64,000 nt of DNA, taken from positions 7,130,001-7,194,000 of the forward strand of contig NC_047068.1 in the NCBI RefSeq assembly GCF_902459465.1, read 5' to 3'. The position numbers and the translations under genes were made by a program. The notes beneath the pieces are model-generated. The model saw nothing but the letters and a program-made list of their open reading frames with translations. It made no database searches and was not told where the DNA came from. The stretch's first letter is position 1. Each line of letters opens with the position of its first letter. Positions 44,700 through 57,347 of the stretch are shown here, in pieces. This DNA comes from Asterias rubens. Taxonomy: Eukaryota; Echinodermata; Asteroidea; Forcipulatida; Asteriidae.

Positions 44700-45202
44700 A
44701 CTGAAGGTCTCATTTAAATTTGCCCCCCTCTCTCCTCGCACTTTATTCAATTTAACGGCTGTTTGCTGACCCTCTGACAGCGGTAGATAGAAAAAGCATT
44801 CCAAATTAGTGAGTAATAACAATGTTCTTAAAAATTTAGGCTATAAATATTAAAATAATGTTAACTTGCTTAGAACGCTTTTGTAGCTGCTGATAGAAAA
44901 ATAAAATAATTTCTACAGCAGAGGTTTGTGATAACCAACATGACATTTTTGGTCAAAAGTATCTTCAAATGTTTTGTCGAAATGATCAAAGATGATTTTT
45001 TTTTCAATAATGATATTGAAAAATGAGTTTTTCAATCGCAAACACCTTAGCTGGTATAAATTTTCTTGTTATCACATAAATTATCTCTTCTGTAGTGTAG
45101 TTTAAAATGCATCACAAAACAAGCTTGTCAATGTCAATGCTATGAGTTGTATGGTCTAAACCTTGTTCCCACGAGATCCAGCGCTGGTTTTACAGGTAAC
45201 TC
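44700..45202. other. Intergenic, no recognised gene
   Basis: AT-rich DNA with no supported exon or repeat boundary. Confidence 0.4.
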
Positions 45203-45336
45203 AATGGGAGACTTTTGGACGCGAGGTGGCAGCAGACTTACCAGGTATATTTCCATTGTTTACGTAGTTCTGACCGAGAACAATGGATTTTACCTGGTAG
45301 GTCTGCTGCCACCAAGCGTCTCAAAAGTCTCCCATT
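45203..45336. mobile_element. 134-bp palindrome
   Basis: AATGGGAGACTTTTGGACGC at the left and the inverse at the right, with GGTGGCAGCAGACTTACCAG. Same family as the core of 43325-43605. Confidence 0.8.
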
Positions 45337-45399
45337 CACCTGAAGTCATCACATCATAAATCTTACGCCAGGGGTCAGAGTCCCTTCATGTCACCATGC

Positions 45400-45520
45400 A
45401 CTGCACATGTGGTCACCTAGGTCCAGAACTTGCAATCGCAAAGTTGTTGGTTCGATTCCTACCAAGCTAGCCGCTGATTTCACAATGACTATAGAATAAG
45501 TGTTTTAAACATTGACTATT
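45400..45520 (+). mobile_element. tRNA-like SINE fragment
   Basis: Box B GGTTCGATTCCTACC with a weak box A region about 35 bp before it. Confidence 0.4.
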
Positions 45521-45529
45521 CTGAACGGC

Positions 45530-46798
45530 TACTTAAAGGAACGTAACATAATTTGTAAGAAACAAAAATCGTGAAGATCACAGATTAATTTTACATGAAA
45601 CTTACACAGTCTAATGATGATGGTAGTTGAAAACATCCCTTGAAATATTTCTATCTGAAATGTCATAAAAAATTTGAAGAGAAATAAGTGATCTAACTTC
45701 GCGAATGGAATTTATCGCTCAGAGAGCGTTTTGTTCATTTTTATTTTGGCACCAATTCAGTGCAAAATTAGTGATAGGTTTTTCACTATTCTCTGGTGAC
45801 TCAGATGGCCGATCGATCTCAAACTTCTATAGGTTTGTCAGTTTATGTATATGGCGGATTACATCAAGTGCTTACACATTGTCAGCAACTATTTTGTTAG
45901 CAAAAACCAATTCTGTAATTTCCTTTAAGTTTTCACTCTCAATGACCCCCCCCCCCCACCCCCAAACAAAAAAGGTAGACAAATCAAAGAAAGTGTGGAC
46001 TCATATTGACCCAGCATGGTCTCTATTGGCTCTTGCTCAGATGGCCCTGGGGTCGATTTCACAAAAAAATCTGCACAACATTTTTGCAAACTGGGCCCTG
46101 GAAGTTTCCCCAACAGCGCCCGCTATTGGTAATGTGCGCTGCGGAGTGGGGGCCGCGATAGTGAAAAACAACGTCTTGCACAGAGACTAGCGTGTGGCTA
46201 GACCAGACCGCAGCGTGGGTTCAAGCATGCAAGACGTTGGGCTAGACCATGGAGGTAGGCAGGACCATTGATCTTCAGTATAATGGATATCAATGGGCTC
46301 TAGACTTAAATGCATCTGTGCTTATTATTGCCTGAAATAGCGCCCTCCAACGGCCGCGGCGTTTGATCGCCAACCTGTGGAAGAGTTTTTCAGGGCTGAT
46401 GCTGATATAACCACAATCTCAGACTTGACACCAAGTCTAGCGTTTGGCACGCGCACTGAGAGCCCCACATGGTGTTTTGTTTGTTTACGTTCGCATGCTG
46501 GCTGAGCACTCGAGCAGTATCATTTTGGACTGCGCAATAAATAGTAGTTAGTACATTGACCTCTTGACAAAGGATGCGTCCGATGAATTTTGCAGAGAAT
46601 GCTGCATTGTTCACGAAGAAGTAGCTGGGGACCGGGTGTTTTTTTTGTGGACAGCTAAGTCCTGATGATAGCTAAGTCCTGAGTGAGAGGTGAGTCGATC
46701 GACACATCTATTTAGAATTAGATCATCCATTTGATGTACGATTCATACATGGTCAATAATCATGAAGAATAACTAAAATCAAGAGTGCTTAATGCAAA
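45530..46798. other. Intergenic, diverged repeats
   Basis: About 45530-45925 is a diverged TTAAAGGAAC-type foldback. A C-rich run lies near 45948-45963. No gene supported. Confidence 0.4.
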
Positions 46799-46952
46799 CA
46801 TACACATAGCCCACCTGGTTGAGCTGTTCATGGCTCCGGTTTTAACATCGGTCTCATAACTGTCGCCAATGAGACCAATGTTAAAAGCGGAGACATTCAC
46901 AGCTCAACAAGGTCTGACATTCAGATCTTGGAGCGCCTGGGCTATGTGTATG
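46799..46952. mobile_element. 154-bp palindrome
   Basis: CATACACATAGCCCA at the left and its inverse at the right; inner arms TTGAGCTGTTCATGG/inverse. Confidence 0.75.
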
Positions 46953-47515
46953 TTACTTTGTTAGCCCGAATGTCAGACATCTCGTCCGTCGGACAGCTCT
47001 ATTTAGAAGATTTACTCTTATTTACTTTATTACCAACAACAATAACAACTCGATCATGTATGGTACCAAAATAATGAAAATGCGGGGTCATGGTAAACAA
47101 GAAAAGGAAAAAGTATCAATTATCCGTTTGCCCGGATATTAAACCTATTGTCCTATTATCCTTTTCATCTTATCCCACCATAATATACCCAACCCCAGGG
47201 AACGCCTGTGCATCATTGTCAAGTCAATAGTCAGTACATCCGTCCAGCCCCAGGCCACTATTTGCCCCTCCCGCGCTGAGCCCCCCTCACGGCCATCCGT
47301 CGACTTGTCTTGACCCTAAGTCGAGTTGTCTGACAGATCATCTGTCGAGTTGTCCGATCGGAAGAGTTGTCTGGTCTCCCTAGAACTACATGTTTTGAGG
47401 TTTGTTTGGCTATCGACTCCGCGAACCTCATAGGTTGGCATGACCAATGGAGATGACTTAACCAATGGAAATGGAGATGGAGAAGAACCGATTTACATGT
47501 CTCACAACACAAACG

Positions 47516-47532
47516 GGGGGGGGGGGGGGGGG
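47516..47532 (+). repeat. G homopolymer
   Basis: A run of about 17 G; length in the assembly is unreliable. Confidence 0.8.
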
Positions 47533-47849
47533 CTGGCATTTGACAGAAAAAGTTAAATCGATAAAAAACTGAGGAGTGCAGATTCTTACCGCTGAATGTT
47601 GCAGTAATTCTGGCACGCATTCCTATTTCGTTGCCACTGAAGTCTTCTATAAATCTGTGCCCTTCTTCTCGATCATGAAGCCATGGAGGTAGAAAAGATG
47701 AAACTTACTGATCGAATGCTGCGTATTCCTAGAACTATGGGGTTCCGGCTGCTTGGATCTTGAAATGCGATATAAGTACCCCATACCCACTGCTTTGAAG
47801 ATGTTTTGTAGTTCTTTGACAGGAGACAGAAGGTTTTTTTTTTCTCAAG

Positions 47850-47937
47850 ATGTGGCCGGCAAGAATTCTATTCGTTGTTCTGGGACTTCAGTTGAGCCCG
47901 GCATTGGAGTCACTGAATAAACAAGAAAAGCTCACAG
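47850..47937 (+). CDS. Signal-peptide-like first exon, gene unknown
   Basis: ATG followed by MWPARILFVVLGLQLSPALE, a good signal peptide or mitochondrial leader, ending at a GTAAAT donor in phase 1. It lies upstream of ECSIT on the same strand, but the next ECSIT exon begins in phase 0, so at least one exon would be missing between them. It may be the ECSIT leader or another gene. Confidence 0.3.
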
Positions 47938-48333
47938 GTAAATATAAGTTATATTTCTAGTAATATTTGTGTACATTTTTTAATCGATCGGGAGGATTAC
48001 AATCGCACCTCTGCTGTTGTTGATGGCTGGCGGTTTCGAATTTACATATACAAGTTAGACAATGCCCAATGCACAGCACACTTGCTCGCGTGTCTCCTGT
48101 CTGTCAGTTTGGATGTCAAAACGAGCTCAAAAGGATAATACATGTGTTTGACGCACCTCCGAAAAATGCCTGTCTACCATTTCTGCCCTTTTTGGTGAGT
48201 CCATCTCTTTTGTGCTTGTTTTGACACCTAAAATGGCAGACATGAGACGTGCATGTATCGACTCTGTGCAGTATGCAACGGGTCTATTGTTACATTCAAA
48301 TACTATTAACAGTGGCATTATTATGACAAACCC

Positions 48334-48594
48334 TAGTCTTGGTTCCAAGACGTTCCAGTTGTGTAGTCACGAACCATGTAGTTGCGAAAACCTAGCCACT
48401 CTCCAAACTGCTCTATACGCCTCACGAACAACTTGCCACTAGAGAGCACTATCATTCCTGCAACCGTTCTCAGCGGTTCATGGTGTGATAGCGGTTACGA
48501 GAATGAGAGCGCCCTCTAGTGGCGAGTGGCTATTGGGGTGATAGCGGTTAGGTTTTCGCGACTACACAACTAGAGAGTCTTGGACCCAAGACTA
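48334..48594. mobile_element. 261-bp TIR element with 9-bp duplication
   Basis: TAGTCTTGGTTCCAAGAC at the left and GTCTTGGACCCAAGACTA at the right, flanked by GACAAACCC at 48325-48333 and 48595-48603. A 9-bp duplication suggests a Mutator-like MITE. Confidence 0.8.
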
Positions 48595-49139
48595 GACAAA
48601 CCCATGCAGAGGTCGAATTTTACACTGGACAACAGGCCTGAGGTCAGTAGTTTTAGTGTCGGACCTATAAACTCATGACTGGACAAGTCCAGTGGTCTTT
48701 GGTTTTTCAATTGAATAATAAACATCACTGTGTATAGGCCTTATATCTTGAACAAAAGTAATTTGTTTTCAATTGTTTACTTTGTGTCTGATAAAATACC
48801 TTTCAAACTTTTGGGGATATATACACTGATACGTTTTTCAATAATCTCATTACTCCAAGGTGAAATGAGTATCAAAATGATTTTTACTATCAAAAGCTGC
48901 TGTACTTCTAACCAAAATAAGCTTTTAAGCCATGAACTTTCAGAGTAATTACCAAACATAAACCTTCCCTCTACTAATCGCTCGGCCACAAAAAAAGGAC
49001 ATCCATTTGGTTACCCTTACACAGATGTCTGTTCACAGTGTATCCGCAGTACTTTCTTGAGTCCTGTTAACAACATCATAGGCATATAGGATTTGAGGCA
49101 TTGCATGATGAGGTATCAATGTATATGTGGTTTGCGGTA

Positions 49140-49440
49140 ACACCAAGTGTGTATCTACTTGCCAGGTAGAGTTTGTTCTTAGAGAACTGTCTTGCTATAT
49201 TCTACTGCCGTGGAGTAGATAATCGGAGACTTCTCAGTTCTAAAAAGAACTGTCCTGCTTTTTAACTATTACCAGGGCGGATGGTATAGAAAATAGACTG
49301 GACTACTACTTTAGCTTATAGGATTGTAATTAACTGTACTGCCGTGGACTCAGTTCTGAATTGATCTCAACGTTTCGACTAGCTTGCTCTAGTCATCGTT
49401 AGGAGACTGACTGGCAAGTAGATACAATGTTGCCAACAGT
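49140..49440. repeat. Dispersed repeat, inverted relative of 6750-6930
   Basis: Shares GTATCTACTTGCCAGGTAGA and AACTGTCCTGCTTTTTAACT with the inverse of the segment at 6750-6930. No gene. Confidence 0.5.
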
Positions 49441-49929
49441 TGGGCACATTAGCCGACAATTTCAAGTGGAACGAGTTGTGCGCCGCCATCACTGGCGAAC
49501 GTTGGCAACCTTACGCGAACATACTTCTGAGGTGTCGGCGAGTGGTTTTTAAAATGGCAGATAATCAAACGGTATTATATTTTTGTCATAAACATATTTA
49601 CCGTGTATATTCGATGGTTGATAATGCAGATTTGAAATATAAGTTGATAATATGATAAGACGAGAATATACATACAGCAAAAACAAAATTCAACAAATTT
49701 TACATATGGTACGCGCCATCTTCGTTTCAGGGCGTCGCCATATTGACATCGCGTAGTGCACACCAATCATTGCAAAGATCAACAACGTTTGCGCAAACAG
49801 TTGCAATATGTTTGCAGCTTAAAAAAACATTTTACCAGATGAGAATTTATTTTACTAGACCAAAATCTTTGTGAGGAAAAACTTTCTACAAAGTTTACCA
49901 TGAAAGCTGTTTTTTTTTTTTTTTTAAAC

Positions 49930-50380
49930 CAGCAAACTAGTGACTTGTCTGGTGCCATTTCCTTCTCTGTTACAGGGCCACGTTTGTGGAATGTTCTTCC
50001 GACCACCATAATGTTTTTATTGCTTTGTTCTCACCCCTTAAGTCAATTCTTGTTTGTTTTAAACTATGTATTTTTTTGCTTGATGTATTTTTTATCTTTT
50101 TGTTTTGTCTCATCTATAGGTTTCCCATACATTGTGTATATTGGATTTGCTTCTATTTTACTCCCTTTGCTAAGTGAATGTTATTATTTTAATTTGATTT
50201 CTTGCATTTATCTCTGTTTTTTCTTCTTGAATATTTGTTGTAGGCCTGTACACCTTTACACCGTGCTTATACTTATACATTAAATTGTTTTGTCATTTGT
50301 TCTGTTTCATATTGCCTGATGTATGTATTTGTGATGCAAATCGCTTAGATCTCTAAATAAGCGCTTTTTATATATACTAT
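49930..50380 (+). mobile_element. Non-LTR retrotransposon 3' end
   Basis: Encodes FSVTGPRLWNVLPTTI, the conserved CR1/L2-type ORF2 C-terminus, then an AT-rich tail ending near GCGCTTTTTATATATAC. Confidence 0.65.
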
Positions 50381-50711
50381 GCATGTATTAATATTGAACT
50401 TACATTTTTTTTTTTTTTTTTTTTAAGGCAAAGTATACCTTTGGGTTTTTTAACTGTTCGATTGTTTTAATCCTATATAAACGTTAATGAATACAATTAA
50501 ACTAACATGTGAAATTTTCATTTCAAAACTGATATCTTTTTAACATAACAACTTTACTTTGATGTGAAGTGTTTCTCGAAATGCTTTATAGTATTGATAA
50601 CTGATGTAGGCTTCTTAGCAAAAGTGTTTAGTAGCCTTAATTTTAAGAGTCATTACAAACGAAAATGTTTCCTTTAAAAGTCACCTTACAATCTAAACTT
50701 CTCCATCTCAG

Positions 50712-53700
50712 GCTGTGGCAAAATTCACCGAGTATGACAAACGACGCCGGGGGCACGTCCAGTTCATCGAGACAGCCCTGCGTCACATGAAGGACTTCGA
50801 AGTGGAGAAGGAGGTCGATGCTTACAACGCTGTACTCAATATGTTCCCGAAAGGGAAGTTCGTCCCCGAGAACCTCATCCAGAGTATATACAATCACTTT
50901 CCTGAGCAACAGATATGCGCCATTAAGGTGCTTCAAATGATGGAGGATAACAGTAAGCACAAAAATCTAACCCTTTCATTTATAAAAATAATAATATTAA
51001 TAATAACAATAACATTAATATATACTGGTTTTTCTAAGCGCATTAACGCAGCGTGTGGCGTGTCATGGTCGAGTGGTCTAGTGTACTGGACCCTAGCTCT
51101 GGTGATGTCAGCAGCAGAGTGTTCGAATGCCGGTCATGAAACTTCTTCCCTTGAGCAAGGCACTTAACCATGACTGTTGGTTAAAAGTTCTGCTGTACCA
51201 TTCAGGCTTCTAGTGGATGATACCCATTCCTAGCCTAAGTATGGATGGTGGAGAGGGTTACTCTGTTTCAGCCCAAGGAGTAGGTGGCAAAGTGCCCCTG
51301 GTGGTAGTTGATGTGGGTTGATATTCCAAATCGGCTAAGTGTAGCGTTCACCTTGAAGTGGTCGCCAAGCCTTGTGATGTTAAGCAATCTCTCATAAAAA
51401 AATATTTATAAAAAAAGAAAATAATTACAATATTTTCTCTTGTGGTATTCAGCCGTTCTTCCAAACAATGAGACCAAGGAAATCCTCATCTCTGTCTTCA
51501 GCAAGAGGGCCCAACCGGTCAAGAAGTACCAGCGCATGATGTACTGGTTCCCCAAATTCTGCAATATCAATCCCTTCCCACTGCCGAAGGAGATACCCAA
51601 TGATCCCGTCAAGTTGTCTGAGCTCGGTCTCAAGAGGATTGCTGAGTATGAAGCAAAGTTCAAAGTGTTTTATGTAAGTCGAAATACTTTAAAGAAATTT
51701 GCAATATAGATATTTTGTTTTTGTAGTTTTTTTTTGGTGCAATTTCCAAAACAAGGTTATGAGCTATTGAAGGTTCGGTACGATGCGTGAATGAGTGAAA
51801 GGAAAAGAAGAGGGAAGACTTGAGAAAGCTAAAAGTATAAAATAATGGACATTGCTCTTAACACATCTATAGATCATGGGACTTGAGTAAACACATTAAG
51901 CCCAAATGATCTCGGGTTTGTATTTTATGCATATGGTGGGATATATCGGGTGAGTAATACTTGTCTTTGACATTTACCAAAAGTATACCCTGCCTTTGGA
52001 GATCAGAGCTACTGAAAAAAAAAAGAAAACAAAAAATTGTTTTGTGCATCAACTTTCCGATTTCCCTTCCAGCTGAATGGCAGCTCAGCAGAATCAGAGA
52101 ATCCCAACTTCATTGCAAATATCCAGAGTCCAGAGCAGCAAGAACTCCTAGCTGAGCATAATCCAATAAGACCACTCTATGTTGAGGGTGCTTTCCACCT
52201 CTGGCTCCGCAGCACCAAAATGACGTACTTTGTGCTGAGAGGTGACCCGTTTGCAGTAGATGAGGACGAATTGAAAACGGAAGGTAGGTCTTTAATTGCA
52301 ATGTGAATAAATGTTTTAGTTTGTGAATGTGTAAACTGTACATCAAGTCTTGATCTTTAAAGGGTAAGGGGCATTTATGTGAGTAATTGGAACCTTGCAG
52401 AGGGCACCACAGCAATTGCAGTGGGTGCCAAGGGGTGTTTTGAGACCTGGTACATACCAGGGCTTGCCCTTAACACTAGCCCGGGGAGCATTGTCTTGTA
52501 AAAAGTGCTACTGGCTAGTAAACACCATTTCTCAACTTGCCCTGTGAACTACTAATAACTGTGCAACATTCTTGTTTTTTTTTATTTATTTATTCTTTGT
52601 AATTTCTTCCTTGTATGACAAGGAATACATTTAAGAATATTATTTGTTCTATGTGATTTATTTTTGAGTGTGTGAATGTAACTCTGTTGACCATTGAACA
52701 GGATGTGATTGTTACCGTTAATGTATGGGACAAGTCTGTCGTGGTGAGATAGTGGAGTCACAGTGGTGGCACTATAATTCAGGTTTCAGCGACCGAATAC
52801 TGCTCCCACGAGATCACTGCTCACGCGTGACGCTGCTGGCTGCCAACCACGAGTGTCCCAGGAATCACGAAGAGTCGTCTGAACTCTATCATTGCAGCAG
52901 ACATTTAACGACTTGTTCACAAGTCTAGGCCTTAATGTATCACGTAGAGTGCCAGTGCTGCGCAAGAGCCAAGTACACCAAGCAAAAGTCCCTTTGTGAA
53001 AGAGCTGGTGTGTTTGTTTTCTTTCATAACATCTCTTTTTTTGCATGTACTGATTGAGATCACTTAGGTAATGTGTTTTTTCTTTGTGGGTTGAACAAAG
53101 CATCATTGCTTTGGTATTCCTATTTCAGTATTTATTGTTTCTAATGTGTAATGTGATTTTAAAATGGTTTACTTTGTTATTGTACATTGCGCCTTTGATC
53201 TGTGTTGCATTGGTCACTTTTGAGCTTTTTATTTTGGTTGTTTCTTTGTCTAGTTTTCTTGGTTGTTCTCAGCATTTTAAACATTGCAATGTTTATTTAT
53301 ATTGTAACTTCGTAGATTTGATCCCCTCTCTTTGTCATAATGTGTAATGTGATTTTTAATGGTTTAATATTTTAATTGTATATTGTCATCCGCCTTTGAA
53401 CAGCTTTGTCTGGAACTGGCGCATTACAAATAAATTTTTACTATTATTATTATTAATATTATTATTATTATTAGAAAATTGGCCTACTCTACAAAAAGTA
53501 AGATCACATTTTCCTTTGCACTGGTAACTCCCCCGAGTTGGACTAGGTCCCATTCGTAACCTTAGATCACATGGGTCTTTCTTAGAATCTTGCTGTGTTA
53601 TAATTATGATTATGATTATGATTACAATATTGATTAATATGATTAGAATTATTATCCATTTTAAAAATAATTCTCATAAACACCTGTATATCCAAGTTGA

Positions 53701-53943
53701 CTTGAATCTGTTTCCTTGTTCCCAGATGCTCCTCAAGCACATGCAGAAGGCCCGGTATTTGCAATGTGCATGACGAACGAAAACTCACAAGAAACGCTAC
53801 ATACGTGGCTCCAGAAACTACAGGAGGAGAACCCCAACCTGGCACTGATACCAGTCATCTTCAATCTCTTTAAACTCAGCGATACGAAGGACACCATTGA
53901 ATCACTACCTACCAACGATAGACAGCTACTTGGGGAAACTTGA
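50712..53943 (+). CDS. ECSIT: ECSIT (Toll signalling / complex I assembly factor)
   Basis: Four phase-consistent exons: 50712-50952, 51453-51673, 52073-52283 and 53726-53943 (TGA). They encode the conserved ECSIT core: KRRRGHVQFIETALRHM, VDAYNAVLNMFPKGKFVP, NHFPEQQICAIKVLQMME, WFPKFCNINPFPLPKE, IQSPEQQELLAEHNP, VEGAFHLWLR and GPVFAMCMTNE. ECSIT links TRAF6 to MEKK1 downstream of Toll receptors, takes part in BMP/Smad signalling and, in mitochondria, in complex I assembly. N-terminal exon(s) with the mitochondrial leader are not resolved. The conserved segment between exons 3 and 4 (the Trp/Tyr-Tyr-Pro...LD block of other ECSITs) is not found in the 1.44-kb last intron, although exons 3 and 4 splice in phase without it. 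Confidence 0.88.
51050..51395 (+). mobile_element. tRNA-derived SINE in ECSIT intron
   Basis: ATGGTCGAGTGGTCTAGTG (box A-like) and GTTCGAATGCCGG (box B-like) followed by CTTGAGCAAGGCACTTAACC, also present in diverged form in the SINE at 7786-8100. Confidence 0.7.
53100..53475 (+). mobile_element. Non-LTR retrotransposon tail with (ATT)n end
   Basis: GGCGCATTACAAATAAA followed by (ATT)n at 53444-53474, the usual 3' end of a target-primed retroelement. In the last ECSIT intron. Confidence 0.5.
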
Positions 53944-54395
53944 TATGAGTCGGATACAGTTATGGAAATTTAATTTGAAATTTAATTTGCTTATGCTTCA
54001 CACAGAAACAGGTTACCAGCTACAATTACATTAAAAGTTACATTGTTATGACTGGTATCCCACTCAATTTTTGCCTAGCAAAGAAATTTGTCAAGAAGTA
54101 TTTTTTGCTTATGAGCTTTATGAATTAGGGCCCAGGAACTAGTCAAAAACATCAATGAGGCATGATCTGTGGCTGGTAACTGGTTTTCATACTTTTTGGA
54201 GGGCTGTGGAGCTCAAAGCCCCGCCCCTTCCAATCAAAGGGGATAAAGGGGTTCTTGAAAATTTTCCTTCAACCCTAAAGTCAGTTTCAACATTCAAAAT
54301 TAAAAAATACTCCACAAAATCATTGACATTTTGTAATTTCCTCTTTTTGGCGAGCTGCTTTAGCAGAATGCGAGCCTATGTAATACCGATTTTGT

Positions 54396-54434
54396 CCGTC
54401 CGTCTGTCCGTCCGTCCGTCCGTCCGGCCGTCCG
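54396..54434 (+). repeat. (TCCG)n microsatellite
   Basis: About nine TCCG units with minor interruptions. Confidence 0.85.
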
Positions 54435-54539
54435 CATTTAGACTTTTTGATAGTTTGTTGTGTAAAATAATTGTTTTTACCCTCATTTGCAGTGTATTTG
54501 TCTGACACACACAGCCATAATGTGGTTGGATCCATAGTT

Positions 54540-54910
54540 TGCAAATGGAAATTGTTTAAAAATGTTAGTTTTCAGAGTGCAGTATTACCCTCCGGAAATT
54601 AAACAGCTTCCTTGTGTTTAAAAATGTTAAAGTTTTCAGGGTACGGTGTTACCCTCTGGAAATTAAACAGCTTCGTTTGAGTAATTTTTGAGTAACGGTT
54701 TTGCAATGAGCTTTGAATGTGGTTGGATAAGTGTGCAAATGGAAATTGTTTAAAAATTTTAAAGTTTTCAGGGTATAGTATACTTTTCTGGAAATTAAAC
54801 AGCTTATACATTTCTGGTTTTTCAAATAATGTTGAAGTTTTTGGAATAAAAAAATGTTAAAGTTTTTTGGAATAACAAAAAATGTTAAAGTTTTTTTTTT
54901 CAGGCTCGAA
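54540..54910 (+). repeat. Irregular short repeats
   Basis: GGAAATTAAACAGCTT and AATGTTAAAGTTTTCAGGGT recur three to four times in irregular order. Confidence 0.6.
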
Positions 54911-54929
54911 CATTGACATCTGGATTTAA

Positions 54930-56020
54930 AAGAAACAAACTCAAATTAAATGTTTTGAAATAATTTGTTAAAACAAAAATCAAACTCTGTCACTGGTTCC
55001 AGTTAATGAGCTGAAACAATGAAGAACATGAAAGACATTAAATGGCCATAAATCCGTATTGCGATGATGTACTGACTTGAAACTGAGGTCAAGCATTGCT
55101 TCTTACATGTAGATTCATATAAAAAGATAAAACTCAAAGAATTAATCACAGGTTTTAGTTGAATGAGCTAAAACAATGAAAAACATTAAATTGTCATAAC
55201 TCCTTATTGCAATGATGTACTGACTTGAAACTAAAGTCAAACATTGCTTCTTACATGTAGACTCATATGAAAAGATAAAACTCAAAGAATTAATAACAGG
55301 TTTTAGTTGAATGAGCTAAAACAATGAAAAACATTAAATGGTCATAACTCCTTATTGCAATGATGTACTGACTTGAAACTTAAGTAAAACATTGCTACTA
55401 ACATGTAGATTCATATGAAAATATAAAACTCAAAGAATTAATTGCAGGCTTCAGTTGAATGAGCTAAAACAATGAAAAACATCAAATGGTCATAACTCCT
55501 TATTGCAATGATGTACTGACTTGAAACTTAAGTCAAACATTGCTTCTTACATGTAGATTCATATGAAAAGATAAAAATCAAAGAATTAATCACAGGTTTC
55601 AGTTGAATGAGCTTAAACAGTGACAAACATTAAATGGTCATAACTCCTTATTGTAAAGATGTACTGACTTGAAACTTAAGTCAAACATTGCTTCTTACAT
55701 GTAGATTAATATGAAGAGATAAAACTTAAAGAATTAATCACTAGTTTCAGTTGAATGAGCTTAAACAATGAACAAATTGAATAGGCATAACTCCTTATTC
55801 CCATGATGTTCTGACTTGAAACCTAAATCAAATATTACTCTTAACATAAAGATGCATATGAAAGGATAAAACTCAACGAGTGCATCACTGAAAAGTGCAA
55901 AGTTTTAATCAAATACGTATTGCTGCTTAGATGCATATAATATGAATAGATAAAACTCAAAGATCACTGGTTCCAGTTGAATGAGCTAAATAAATGAAAA
56001 CCTTAAATGGTCATTACTTC
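54930..56020 (+). repeat. 148-bp tandem satellite, about 7 units
   Basis: The landmark TGTACTGACTTGAAACT recurs at about 55068, 55216, 55364, 55512, 55660 and 55807, a steady 147-148-bp period. Units also share ATGAGCTAAAACAATGAA. Outer units are diverged. No coding frame persists. Confidence 0.9.
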
Positions 56021-57201
56021 ATATTTGTCAACGTCCCCACCCCTTTGACCATCAGTTGATCAAATGATTGGTTTTTCTGTCAGTCATTGGTTCTATCTGG
56101 TGATCAGCAGCTCGCCATGGCAGCTTCGCTGTTCTAGTTTTTGTGAAGTTACAGTTGCACAACTGTAAATTTGGTCTGATTTGGTCTTGAAAAAAAGCAA
56201 AAGAGGTTGAAAAAATGATCTTTTGTTTTCCTTTCAGTAGAGAACAATCCAGTTTGCTGTGTTAGTCACAACCCCTCAAACATGGCAACCTGAAGTTTGT
56301 TATTTTATTTTGTAGATAAAGAGAAGACGAACTCAAATTTTACGGATATTGAAGTTTCTGTCAAATCTCACCTCGGACTTGCACATCCTTTTTACACTAA
56401 AATAACGAGGGATTAATGCAAAATGGCGTTCAAAAGTGTTTTTGTTTTATTGACTTATACAAATATTAACATATAAATGTATACGACTCAAATCCCATAA
56501 AAAAAATTGAATCAAATCCCATTAAAAAAATACAAACAGATTTTTTTTCAAAATACAAAAATATATTTTAAACTACATTTCAGTCATCATTCTGTATAAT
56601 TTTGTGAACTTGAATGGTAGGGCAATGAAATTGGAACGGAAGACAGAAACATTGATTCTTTCACATTAATATTAAAGGAATTGTACATTCAAATAGTATT
56701 AAAATTTTAAAAGTTGGCAGTTTTAACCTTTATTTGTTGTACTTACCTTTATTTGTTGTTACAATTGTTGCCCTTAAACTGTACAGTTGTATTAAATTCA
56801 GATTTCTGGTGGTTGAATGCTACCATGGGATAGCGCGCCGTATCGATACCTCGATACCGATAATTGAAAGTGAAACACTCAAAGCTGATTGGTTTATCAA
56901 ATCTGACACATTTTTTTGCACACGCTTGTACGTGTTGAAATGCAAGTTGATGAGGCAATAAAAACTTATGTACTTTTACATGGAAGTGTGAAATGTTTCT
57001 TAAAATGCTTTATACTATCTGAAGCTTCTGTAGACTGCTAATTTTAAGTGACTACCAAATGTATACCTTCCCTTTAAATAAGGGACACAATGTGTGGTTA
57101 TAAACACTTTTTACTGGTCATTAACAAAGGTTTATACACACCCACCTGACGGGCTCTCCACCAATTGGGCCTATAACAATCCTGTAATCTTTTTTTTCCA
57201 G
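56021..57201. other. Intergenic, diverged repeats
   Basis: AT-rich; 56670-57075 resembles a decayed TTAAAGGAAT foldback. No gene supported. Confidence 0.4.
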
Positions 57202-57347
57202 CTCCCTGGGGAGGATACAGTCCTGGGCTGCCGTGGCGCTCCAAAGATTTTTACAAACACAATATCAACTCTATCTACCCTCTCAGGTACCCATTTAAAC
57301 AAGAAGAATCAATTTTAAAGGAGTGTCCTGCTCTCGAAGGACGCTAG
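57202..57347 (+). CDS. Possible terminal exon, unknown gene
   Basis: A strong acceptor (TTTTTTTTCCAG) precedes an open frame reading PWGGYSPGLPWRSKDFYKHN, then SIYPLRYPFK, and ending TAG at 57345-57347. It converges on the arylsulfatase, whose stop is about 107 bp away. In the duplicate at the left edge of the window the same frame ends earlier at TAA (about 38-40). I do not recognise the protein. Confidence 0.35.

Noticed and set aside
54930-56020. CRISPR-like regular repeat
   Set aside because: Units of 148 bp are contiguous without unique spacers, and the DNA is animal.
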